From NCBI GenBank assembly GCA_036272735.1, contig DATAYF010000426.1, positions 1-26,164 of the forward strand: a DNA stretch of 26,164 nt, written 5' to 3'. The number at the start of each line of letters is the position of its first letter. Position 1 is the stretch's first letter. This stretch comes from DATAYF01 sp036272735 (GTDB lineage Bacteria > Chloroflexota > Ktedonobacteria > Ktedonobacterales > Ktedonobacteraceae). The notes beneath the pieces are model-generated. The model saw nothing but the letters and a program-made list of their open reading frames with translations, made no database searches and had not been told where the DNA came from. The translations under genes and the position numbers were made by a program. Positions 16,304 to 22,854 of the stretch are shown piece after piece.

Positions 16304-17776
16304 CTAGCTATTCGGCTTCGTAGTATAGGGCTTCGTGATATCCCAGTCGGGGAAGATGTAATCGTTGATACTCACTTTGGCACCTTGCTGAACCGCCTGC
16401 GTAATGCCAGTGGTCAATGCCTGCTGGTAGCGACCAGCCGTCTCCGATAGGGCACTCTGGATGTCCTGGATCTGGCCGGTATAGGCGCCAACCATCGTCG
16501 AATTGATATCCTTTGCCACGGTTGCCTGCACGACCTTTGAGGTCTGCGGATTGTGTATGGCGGGAGAAGGGCCATTCAGGCTGAGTGATGCGGCAGCCAC
16601 ATACTGGGCAAAAGGTGCGAACTTGACCAGGCTGGGATCGTCATTCTGAGGGAAGACAGAGAGATCTTCTCCCATCTGGACCCAGCGTTTTCCGGCTGCC
16701 GGGCTATACATCCAGTCGAACCAGGCCCAGGCCTCGTCGGCATGCTGCGTGTGGTTTGAGATGCCAAGCCAGACACCACCGGGCGCTTTGTAGTAGTACC
16801 CCTGCATTTGCTGCGTGGGCGCAACAAGCCCGACCAGGCTATAGTCGGTGAAGGTGTTGGTCGTCCATTCAGCCTGGTTCCAGACGCCGCCAACCGTCAT
16901 ACCAAATTGCCCCCGTGAGAAAGCAGCACGGGCCGCCTCGTCGGTAGCGCTGATGGCGTTGGGATAGATGTATCCCTTCTGTTTCCATTCCAGCAACAGT
17001 TGAATAAAGTCCAGGTAATTGCGATCAGTGCCAAAGGTCCATTTCCCGGTGCGGTAATCTGGTGTGCTAGCGTTACAGGGTGAACCGGCCCCGCGTGTAA
17101 AAACCTCCATCCACCATGGAAGCAGCGGGGTGGTGCTATTGCCAAGGCCCAGACCATAGACCGAGCCACCGCTCTTCTTCACAATGGCCTCCGCAGCGTG
17201 GGTTACGTCATCCCACGTCTTTGGCAATTGGACACTGCCATCGGCGTTGGTAAGACCGGCCTGCTTGAAAACGTTGTGATTGATGTAGAGCTGAAACGTT
17301 GCACCACCGGTGGTTTGCGGAGCGCTGTAAATCTTCCCGTTGAACATATCACTGCCCTCGTAGAAGTTCCCCTTGGGAAATTGGGCTTGCCAGGATGTAT
17401 TGGCCCATTTATCTACAGGCATGAACCAGCCCGAATTTATCTGCTGCGGTAAGCTGATGGTGCCCGGGATCATTGCTACATCCGGCAGCTTATTGCTTTT
17501 CGCGGCCAGGGAAAAGAGGTTCGTGTAGTTGGCAGAAAGCTGCGTGGTTTTCGTAATGCGGATCTTAGGATGAGCTTGCTGGAAGAGTTTAATCTCGTTG
17601 TCAACCCAGGGGGCCTGGCTCTGCCACCAGTCCCAGTATGCCAGCGTAATGGTACCCGCTGGAACGGACGCACCTGGCCCACCACAGGCAGCGAGTGCGC
17701 TTCCTAGCGCAGTTGCACCAACAGTCGCTGCCGCAGTTTGCAGAAATTCGCGTCGACGCATAGAGGATAGGTTCAT
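16304..17776 (-). CDS. Extracellular solute-binding protein (sugar ABC lipoprotein)
   Basis: This binds the carbohydrate substrate outside the membrane and delivers it to the two permeases. The N-terminus combines a twin-arginine-like RRREFLQTAAA (7-17) with a lipobox LAAC ending at Cys31, so the mature protein should be a membrane-anchored lipoprotein possibly exported folded. The mature part starts ITLAYWDWW and has many Trp and Tyr, typical of family 1 sugar-binding proteins; length (490 aa) is slightly long for the family. GAGGAG lies eight bases before the ATG at 17776. It is the first gene of the transport and catabolic operon and follows lacI by 258 bp. Confidence 0.93.
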   Translation of the reverse strand: MNLSSMRRREFLQTAAATVGATALGSALAACGGPGASVPAGTITLAYWDWWQSQAPWVDNEIKLFQQAHPKIRITKTTQLSANYTNLFSLAAKSNKLPDVAMIPGTISLPQQINSGWFMPVDKWANTSWQAQFPKGNFYEGSDMFNGKIYSAPQTTGGATFQLYINHNVFKQAGLTNADGSVQLPKTWDDVTHAAEAIVKKSGGSVYGLGLGNSTTPLLPWWMEVFTRGAGSPCNASTPDYRTGKWTFGTDRNYLDFIQLLLEWKQKGYIYPNAISATDEAARAAFSRGQFGMTVGGVWNQAEWTTNTFTDYSLVGLVAPTQQMQGYYYKAPGGVWLGISNHTQHADEAWAWFDWMYSPAAGKRWVQMGEDLSVFPQNDDPSLVKFAPFAQYVAAASLSLNGPSPAIHNPQTSKVVQATVAKDINSTMVGAYTGQIQDIQSALSETAGRYQQALTTGITQAVQQGAKVSINDYIFPDWDITKPYTTKPNS

Positions 17777-17909
17777 TGTGTGTGCTCCTCTCGACTGGAG
17801 TTAAGATGATACGATGAAAAAATAGACCGGTGAAACCATTCTTCGTTGAAGGTATCCCTCCTTTCGTGCAATCTGGCCTCTTTTTGGGCAACTAGAGGCC
17901 AGGCATCGT

Positions 17910-17947
17910 TGCAACCAGTTGCATACATGGAGCCGACATAAAGACAA
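17910..17947 (-). promoter_or_regulatory. Putative promoter with TGCAAC dyad upstream of the ABC operon
   Basis: On the minus strand TTGTCT (17942-17947) and TATGCA (17920-17925) form a weak -35/-10 pair with a 16-bp spacer. Overlapping the -10 is the dyad TGCAAC-CA-GTTGCA (17910-17923). The dyad differs from the TGGGAACGTTCCCA operator near lacI, so it would be a different or degenerate binding site. The leader to the binding-protein gene would be about 135 nt. Confidence 0.3.
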
Positions 17948-17993
17948 CCTGACGAAAACACATCCATATGAGCGCTTTTTAGCGTAGCAGGCA

Positions 17994-18020
17994 TAAGCAC
18001 TCTAAGCACTCTAAGCACTC
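17994..18020. repeat. Three tandem 9-bp units TAAGCACTC
   Basis: TAAGCACTC is repeated three times without spacer just beyond the 3' end of lacI (stop at 18035). No function can be inferred; unit length equals that of the MDK repeat at 7118-7144. Confidence 0.95.
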
Positions 18021-18034
18021 GTGGCAAAGGTCTA

Positions 18035-19141
18035 TTATAATACGGTCGGGCTTTGGGAAACTAATGGGGCAACGCCGCAGGATTCACGCACAACAAGGGT
18101 TGTAGGTAACTGAATCTGCATAAGCGTCCCCCCCTTCTTCCCCACAGAAGTCGACGACGCGGGTTGGTAATTAATAGCGAATTTTTTCCATTCTTCGGAA
18201 AAGGTATATTGAGGATCGAGTAAGGACAGCAGCAGTTCTACTGCACACTGGCCCATCTCACGAAATGGCTGATGAATAGTTGTGAGCGCGGGATGAGTGC
18301 TGGCTGATGGTGCGATGTCGTCAAAGCCGACGATCGAGAGATCGTCTGGAATGCGCAGACCGCGCATCTTCGCAACGTCCAGGACCCCATACGCCATATC
18401 GTCGTTGGCGCTAAAAATAGCAGTAGGCGGCTCATTCAAACTCAGGAGCGCTTCAGCACACCTCCGACCACTGGTGATCTCGCATTGGCCCTGTTGAAGT
18501 AGTATGGGATCAGGACTTAGCCCTGCGTCCTTCAGTGCATCGCAGTAGCCATGATAACGGTCATGGGAGTAAGGAAACTCATTTGGTCCATTAATATAGC
18601 CGATGCGCCTGTGCCCCAGGCTGATGAGGTAATGTACTGCCTGATACGCGCCCCCATAGTTGTCAGCCACTACCAGGGGAAGGTCTGTCCGCAGTCCAAT
18701 AGTATTGACCAGCACGACCGGTACCCCTTGCTGGTGCAGTTCGATCAAGTGGGCTGGCGATTGCTTATGCAGCATGGCCAGCAATCCCGCCGTCAGTTTG
18801 CTTTCAACCACACGATCAACCACACTGCCAAAGTCTTTGAATATTGAAAAATTGTAGAGGATGGTTTCGTACGCGCTGTTTTCAACTACCTGGGCAATCC
18901 CCTGAATAATTTCCACGACTAACGACCATGTGAGAGCGGGCACGAGCATTCCGATCAGTTGGCTCTGCCCTTTCAGCCCTTTCGCGTTCAAACTGGGCGC
19001 AAAATTATGCTCTTCGATTACGCGCAGAACACGTTGTCGCGTCTCCGGGTCAACACGCGCCTGTTGATTCAACACACGTGAAACGGTGGATTTCGATACA
19101 CCAGCCAGACGAGCAATGTCCAGGATCGTGAGCTTCTTCAT
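18035..19141 (-). CDS. LacI-family transcriptional regulator
   Basis: The N-terminal helix-turn-helix LTILDIARLAGVSKSTVSRV (about 4-23) and hinge NAKGLKGQSQLIGMLVP are followed by a periplasmic-binding-protein-like effector domain containing SLGHRRIGYINGP, then FSANDDMAYGVLDVA and IVGFDDIAPS, all typical of LacI/GalR proteins. Length is 368 residues, with a C-terminal extension of about 30 residues ending VVRESCG, as in many members. It should bind a sugar or sugar-acid inducer. Two identical palindromes in its upstream region, one inside its own promoter, are the probable operators, so it is predicted to repress itself and the divergent rraA-like/uxuA operon, and perhaps the ABC operon. An AAAGGTGAT site precedes the ATG. 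Confidence 0.93.
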   Translation of the reverse strand: MKKLTILDIARLAGVSKSTVSRVLNQQARVDPETRQRVLRVIEEHNFAPSLNAKGLKGQSQLIGMLVPALTWSLVVEIIQGIAQVVENSAYETILYNFSIFKDFGSVVDRVVESKLTAGLLAMLHKQSPAHLIELHQQGVPVVLVNTIGLRTDLPLVVADNYGGAYQAVHYLISLGHRRIGYINGPNEFPYSHDRYHGYCDALKDAGLSPDPILLQQGQCEITSGRRCAEALLSLNEPPTAIFSANDDMAYGVLDVAKMRGLRIPDDLSIVGFDDIAPSASTHPALTTIHQPFREMGQCAVELLLSLLDPQYTFSEEWKKFAINYQPASSTSVGKKGGTLMQIQLPTTLVVRESCGVAPLVSQSPTVL

Positions 19142-19207
19142 AGATCATCACCTTTGATGGCCATTCTCTCTTTAGTAAAATAGCGAGGAAATGATTTCGT
19201 TGCAATG

Positions 19208-19236
19208 AGCATAGCATGGGAACGTTCCCATGTCAA
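19208..19236 (-). promoter_or_regulatory. lacI promoter
   Basis: On the minus strand TTGACA (19231-19236), a 17-bp spacer and TATGCT (19208-19213) form a near-consensus sigma-70 promoter 67 bp before the lacI start codon. The spacer is almost entirely occupied by the first operator. Confidence 0.8.
19215..19232. promoter_or_regulatory. LacI-type operator O1 (18-bp palindrome)
   Basis: CATGGGAACGTTCCCATG is a perfect palindrome with the central CG typical of LacI/GalR operators. Its 14-bp core TGGGAACGTTCCCA recurs at 19369-19382. A bound repressor would block the lacI promoter between -35 and -10. Confidence 0.85.
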
Positions 19237-19331
19237 GGGATAAATCAAGCAAATTTTTATTAAACAAGAAAATGCTCGTGTTGAACGAGGATAGTACAGG
19301 AAATGAGAGAACTTACAATTCCATCTTTATC

Positions 19332-19361
19332 TTGACAAATGCAAACACTCCCATCTATTAT
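19332..19361 (+). promoter_or_regulatory. Promoter of the rraA-like/uxuA operon
   Basis: TTGACA (19332-19337), an 18-bp spacer and TATTAT (19356-19361) form a good sigma-70 promoter. The predicted start near 19368 gives a leader of about 104 nt and falls at the edge of the second operator. Confidence 0.75.
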
Positions 19362-19368
19362 TGTGTTA

Positions 19369-19382
19369 TGGGAACGTTCCCA
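19369..19382. promoter_or_regulatory. LacI-type operator O2 (14-bp palindrome)
   Basis: TGGGAACGTTCCCA is identical to the core of O1 and covers about +1 to +15 of the predicted rraA-like/uxuA transcript, a classical repressing position. Confidence 0.85.
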
Positions 19383-19471
19383 ACATCGATGCTTTTTAAT
19401 AAACAACGTATGCATCGTCAGGCTGAATAGCCAGCTACCAATGTCGTTGATTTCAAGGAAGAAGGGGTTAA

Positions 19472-20221
19472 ATGTCAGATTCTACTATCCGTCACCTCTC
19501 GATTACTAATCTTGAACGCATTGAACGCTTTCGCACAGCCGGGTATGGCGGCAGCGTCTCCGACGCTTTGCAGCAGCTCGGAGTACGAGATACCATCCTT
19601 TCCAGCCAATTTAAGCCCTTGCGCCAGGGCATGCAACTGGTCGGCTGTGCGCTTCCTATCAAGCTGCACTCGCTGGTTGATGCCACAACATCAGAGGAGC
19701 GCCAGGCCCGTGAGCGCAAATGGGAAGCCGAGGGAGGGCATCCCCAAAAACGTATGATGCGTGCCGTCAGTGAGTTTGAAAACGGCACGATCCTCTGCTT
19801 CGATTGTGGAGGAGACATGCAGCCCGCCCATTTTGGTGAAATGAGCTGCCAGCTTGCTTATGCTCATGGCTGCCGGGGTATGCTGCTGGCAGGCAATTGT
19901 CGCGATACCCAGTATGTACTCAAGATGCCCGACTTTCCCATTTTTAGTTTTGGTACACGCCCCAACGCCTTCGGGGGATGGAGCATCACCGAGGTGAACG
20001 AGCCAATCTATCTTCCGGGCCACATGACCCATTACGTCAAGGTACGTGCTGGCGACTTTATCTTTGGCGACAACGATGGCGTGCAGCTCATTCCTCGTGA
20101 ATTGGTCGATGAAGTGTTGTTGCGCGTTGAAGAGACCTTCGCCAAAGAGAACGCCGAACGTGAGCAGATTGCTGCAGGTATTCCAATCGATGAGGTATAT
20201 CGGCGTTTTGGCGTGTTGTAA
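19472..20221 (+). CDS. RraA-like protein, probable sugar-acid/keto-acid aldolase
   Basis: This belongs to the RraA / HMG-CHA aldolase family, which is often mislabelled as RNase E regulator or menaquinone methyltransferase. The family core is visible: GEMSCQLAYAHGCRGMLLAG followed by NCRD with Arg144 and Asp145 (pyruvate and metal site), and FGDNDGVQLIP at about 198-208. At 249 residues it is longer than the RraA minimum (about 160) because of N-terminal and C-terminal extensions. Class II pyruvate-type aldolase activity on a keto acid produced by the neighbouring dehydratases is an inference from context. The ATG has GAAGGGG five bases upstream. It is the first gene of an operon with uxuA, 63 bp apart, under the LacI operators. 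Confidence 0.85.
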   Translation: MSDSTIRHLSITNLERIERFRTAGYGGSVSDALQQLGVRDTILSSQFKPLRQGMQLVGCALPIKLHSLVDATTSEERQARERKWEAEGGHPQKRMMRAVSEFENGTILCFDCGGDMQPAHFGEMSCQLAYAHGCRGMLLAGNCRDTQYVLKMPDFPIFSFGTRPNAFGGWSITEVNEPIYLPGHMTHYVKVRAGDFIFGDNDGVQLIPRELVDEVLLRVEETFAKENAEREQIAAGIPIDEVYRRFGVL

Positions 20222-20284
20222 TTTTCAGGGGCACACTATGACAGCATGCTCTTTCACTTTGTAACACAGGAATAGGAGCAGTAC

Positions 20285-21253
20285 ATGCGTTTTTCCTGGT
20301 ACCTCCCAGCGCAACCCTCTGAGCTCTGGACGCTGGCTCTCCAACTGGGGGTCACCGATGCCGTGACGCAGCTTCCGCGACCAGAGCAAGGGCGTTCTTC
20401 CTGGGATTTCCTCTCGCTCCTGCGTATGAAACAGCGTTTCTCTGACGCGGGGCTAAACGTCGCCGTCATTGAAAGTGCGCCACCCATGGAGCACGTGCGC
20501 CTGGGCTTGCCGGGCAGAGACGAGGAGATTGAGCATATCTGTGAAATGCTTACCAATATGGGGGCAGTGGGCATTCCAGTCTGGTGCTATAACTTTATGG
20601 CTGGTTTTGGCTGGCTGCGAACATCTACTACAACTCGAAGTCGGGGCGGTGCGCTGGTTCTAAGCTACGATCACGCGCTTATGCAGAAGGCACCATTGAC
20701 CGAGTTTGGCGAGGTGAGCGAAGAACGCCTCTGGGACGACTATGCCTATTTTCTCGAACGCGTGCTGCCAGTGGCCGAACGAGCTGAGGTAAAACTCGCG
20801 CTTCATCCCGATGATCCACCGGTTTCACCTCTGCGGGGCATTGCGCGCATTTTTCGCAGTTTTGAAGCATTTCAGCGTGCGCTCGACCTCTCTCCAAGCG
20901 AGTCTCATGGCATCACCTTCTGTCAGGGTTCGTTTACGACAATGGGCGCGGATATTCCCTCGGCCATCCGTTATTTTGGCGCGCGAAAAAGGCTTCATTT
21001 TGTCCATTTTCGCGACGTCGAGGGCACGCCGACGCATTTTGTTGAGACGTTTCACGATAATGGACCAACCAATATGCTGGAAGCGATGCGCTGTTACCAC
21101 GAGATTGGCTTTGAGGGGGCCATGCGACCCGATCATGTGCCTACGCTGGAGGGTGATGCGAACGATACCCCTGGCTATACAACGCATGGACGTATCTATG
21201 CTACAGGATATATGCGCGGCTTGCTCGAAGCCGTGCAGGCGGCATCTGTTTGA
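20285..21253 (+). CDS. uxuA: Mannonate dehydratase (UxuA family)
   Basis: UxuA converts D-mannonate to 2-keto-3-deoxy-D-gluconate in hexuronate breakdown, in the cytoplasm, with Mn or Fe. Family motifs are present in order: WCYNFMAGFGWLRTS, then LALHPDDPP, then FCQGSF, HFVHFRDVEGT with metal-binding His, and MRPDHVPTLEGD. The product is 322 residues, shorter than E. coli UxuA (394), but the motif series is complete, so it appears to be a compact member and not a truncated one. AGGAG lies about seven bases before the ATG. It is co-transcribed with the RraA-like gene; UxuB and KDG kinase are not in the window, and the Gfo/Idh/MocA protein might supply the reductase step. Confidence 0.9.
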   Translation: MRFSWYLPAQPSELWTLALQLGVTDAVTQLPRPEQGRSSWDFLSLLRMKQRFSDAGLNVAVIESAPPMEHVRLGLPGRDEEIEHICEMLTNMGAVGIPVWCYNFMAGFGWLRTSTTTRSRGGALVLSYDHALMQKAPLTEFGEVSEERLWDDYAYFLERVLPVAERAEVKLALHPDDPPVSPLRGIARIFRSFEAFQRALDLSPSESHGITFCQGSFTTMGADIPSAIRYFGARKRLHFVHFRDVEGTPTHFVETFHDNGPTNMLEAMRCYHEIGFEGAMRPDHVPTLEGDANDTPGYTTHGRIYATGYMRGLLEAVQAASV

Positions 21254-21272
21254 ACGCTATGGTGAGTCATCA

Positions 21273-21329
21273 TAAACACGAATAATGGGCCTTGCTGCCG
21301 CTGGCAACAAGGCCCATTATTCGTGTTTA
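21273..21329. terminator. 22-bp perfect inverted repeat between convergent genes
   Basis: Arms 21273-21294 and 21308-21329 are perfectly complementary over 22 bp; the 13-nt loop can itself pair (TGCC/GGCA). It separates uxuA from the convergent formaldehyde dehydrogenase gene, whose stop is six bases away, so a bidirectional terminator is likely. It lacks a clear U-tract in either direction. Confidence 0.75.
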
Positions 21330-21334
21330 CCTGC

Positions 21335-22537
21335 TTATCGCGCGTTCGCTTTGACCAGGCTGTGCGGGTCGAGCACGAACTTTTTCGCCACGCCTTTGTC
21401 GAAGTCCTTGTAACCTTGCGGCGCATCTTCCAGCTTGATGATTGTCGCGTTCACTGCCCTGGCAATGTGGATCTTATCATTCAGGATTGCCATCATCAAC
21501 TGGCGATTGTAGCGCATGACCGGGCACTGGCCGGTGGCGAAAGACAGGGATTTAGCCCAACCGAGGCCAATTTGTACGCCGAGCTGACCATGCTTCGCGT
21601 TCTCGTCGGACGCGCCAGGATCACCTGTCACATACAGGCCAGGGATGCCAAGCTTACCAGCAACACGCGTGACGCTCATGATGTCGTTGAGCACGGTCGC
21701 GGGCGCTTCTGCTGCACCATGACCATGTCCCTTCGCCTCGAAGCCCACGCAGTCAACGGCTGCGTCCACCTCTGGCTCACCGACGATCTGTGCGATTTTG
21801 TCGGTCAGGTCGCCGCTCGTCGAAAGATCGACGGTTTCGCAACCGAAGCTGCGCGCCTGGGCCAGACGCTCCTTATTCATGTCGCCAACGATCACCACTG
21901 CTGCTCCTAGCAACTGTGAGGCCGCCGCGCTCGCCAGACCAACGGGACCCGCACCAGCAATATAGACGGTCGAGCCTGTAGTGACGCCAGCGGTAACTGC
22001 TCCATGATATCCGGTGGGCAAAATATCGGAGAGCATGGTCAGATCCGTGATCTTTTCCATGGCCTGATCTTTGTCGGGGAACTTCAGCAGGTTCCAGTCG
22101 GCATAAGGAACCATCACGTAATCGGCCTGACCGCCGACCCAGCCACCCATGTCAACGTATCCATAAGCCGCACCGGGGCGCTCAGGATTGACGTTCAAGC
22201 ACACGCCGGTATGGCCCGCTTTACACATGCGACAACGTCCACAAGAAATGTTGAACGGGACCGAGACGAGATCACCTACTTTGATGAACTCAACGTCGCG
22301 CCCTGCTTCGATGACTTCTCCGGTGATTTCATGTCCGAGCGTCTGGCCTACGGGCGCGGTGGTTCGGCCACGGACCATGTGCTGGTCACTGCCGCAAATG
22401 TTTGTGGATACAACTCTAAGAATAACCCCGTGATTACATTTGCGGTGCTGGGCTGGCAGCTCTAGTTTCGGATAGTCTATCGTTTCGACGCGAACATTTC
22501 CTTTGCCTACATAGACAACACATCTATTGCTAGCCAT
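21335..22537 (-). CDS. fdhA: Glutathione-independent formaldehyde dehydrogenase (zinc ADH family)
   Basis: This is a medium-chain zinc alcohol dehydrogenase that oxidises formaldehyde, or in some members dismutates aldehydes, with tightly bound NAD, in the cytoplasm. Catalytic zinc ligands are Cys48 in TNICGSD and His69 with Glu70 in GHE; the structural zinc is held by Cys99, Cys102, Cys105 and Cys113 in CGRCRMCKAGHTGVC. A Rossmann motif is at VYIAGAGPVGLASA. The full length (400 aa) and the long insert AYGYVDMGGWVGGQADYVMV agree with Pseudomonas FdhA. AAGGAGG lies about eight bases before the ATG. No methylotrophy or demethylase genes are near, so it may detoxify formaldehyde. Convergent with uxuA and divergent from the tricorn gene. 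Confidence 0.9.
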   Translation of the reverse strand: MASNRCVVYVGKGNVRVETIDYPKLELPAQHRKCNHGVILRVVSTNICGSDQHMVRGRTTAPVGQTLGHEITGEVIEAGRDVEFIKVGDLVSVPFNISCGRCRMCKAGHTGVCLNVNPERPGAAYGYVDMGGWVGGQADYVMVPYADWNLLKFPDKDQAMEKITDLTMLSDILPTGYHGAVTAGVTTGSTVYIAGAGPVGLASAAASQLLGAAVVIVGDMNKERLAQARSFGCETVDLSTSGDLTDKIAQIVGEPEVDAAVDCVGFEAKGHGHGAAEAPATVLNDIMSVTRVAGKLGIPGLYVTGDPGASDENAKHGQLGVQIGLGWAKSLSFATGQCPVMRYNRQLMMAILNDKIHIARAVNATIIKLEDAPQGYKDFDKGVAKKFVLDPHSLVKANAR

Positions 22538-22592
22538 TTTGCTTTTCCTCCTTCATTGGTGTCATTGCTGTCATGGCTTTAAGTGTATATAC

Positions 22593-22621
22593 ACCATACC
22601 ACGAAAAAAGACGATTGTTAA
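22593..22621 (-). promoter_or_regulatory. Putative fdhA promoter
   Basis: On the minus strand TTAACA (22616-22621), a 17-bp spacer and TATGGT (22593-22598) are a reasonable sigma-70 pair; the start would be near 22586, inside the GTGTATATACAC palindrome. Confidence 0.4.
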
Positions 22622-22736
22622 CGCAAGAATTTCTATATATGAAATACTGAACAATAAAATTTTCGTGTAATTTGGCAGCGAGCAGCAGACAGGCTTTGCC
22701 CTGCCCGCCGTGCAATCGACGTTGTTTATTTTGTTG

Positions 22737-22745
22737 TGGTAAAAT
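22737..22745 (+). promoter_or_regulatory. Putative extended -10 promoter of the tricorn gene
   Basis: TGGTAAAAT fits an extended -10 (TGnTAAAAT) about 110 bp before the tricorn start codon. No good -35 is visible. Confidence 0.35.
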
Positions 22746-22854
22746 ACGTGATGCAGCCCTGTGAAAGTAGCACTTTTCTCCGGTATCTCATACCGGCAAT
22801 TGTGCGCTCTTTTGAGCATGTCCTTTAGGAAGAGAGAAAAGGAGCATAACGAGA

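Larger units (their letters stand above)
19142..19471. other. Divergent regulatory region between lacI and the rraA-like gene
   Basis: This 330-bp gap holds two facing-away promoters and two identical LacI-type operators listed separately. Operator centres are 152 bp apart, a spacing compatible with repression by DNA looping (inference). The stretch between operators is AT-rich. No coding sequence is seen. Confidence 0.8.
22538..22854. other. Divergent intergenic region fdhA / tricorn
   Basis: This 317-bp AT-rich gap holds one likely promoter in each direction and the 12-bp palindrome GTGTATATACAC (22583-22594) just downstream of the fdhA -10, a possible operator. No coding sequence was recognised. 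Confidence 0.55.

Noticed and set aside
17994..18020. CRISPR-like repeat
   Set aside because: Units of 9 bp without spacers; far too short, and no cas genes are seen.
21323..21910. 195-codon plus-strand frame opposite fdhA
   Set aside because: It begins inside the terminator stem and mirrors the fdhA frame; the zinc-site motifs are on the other strand.
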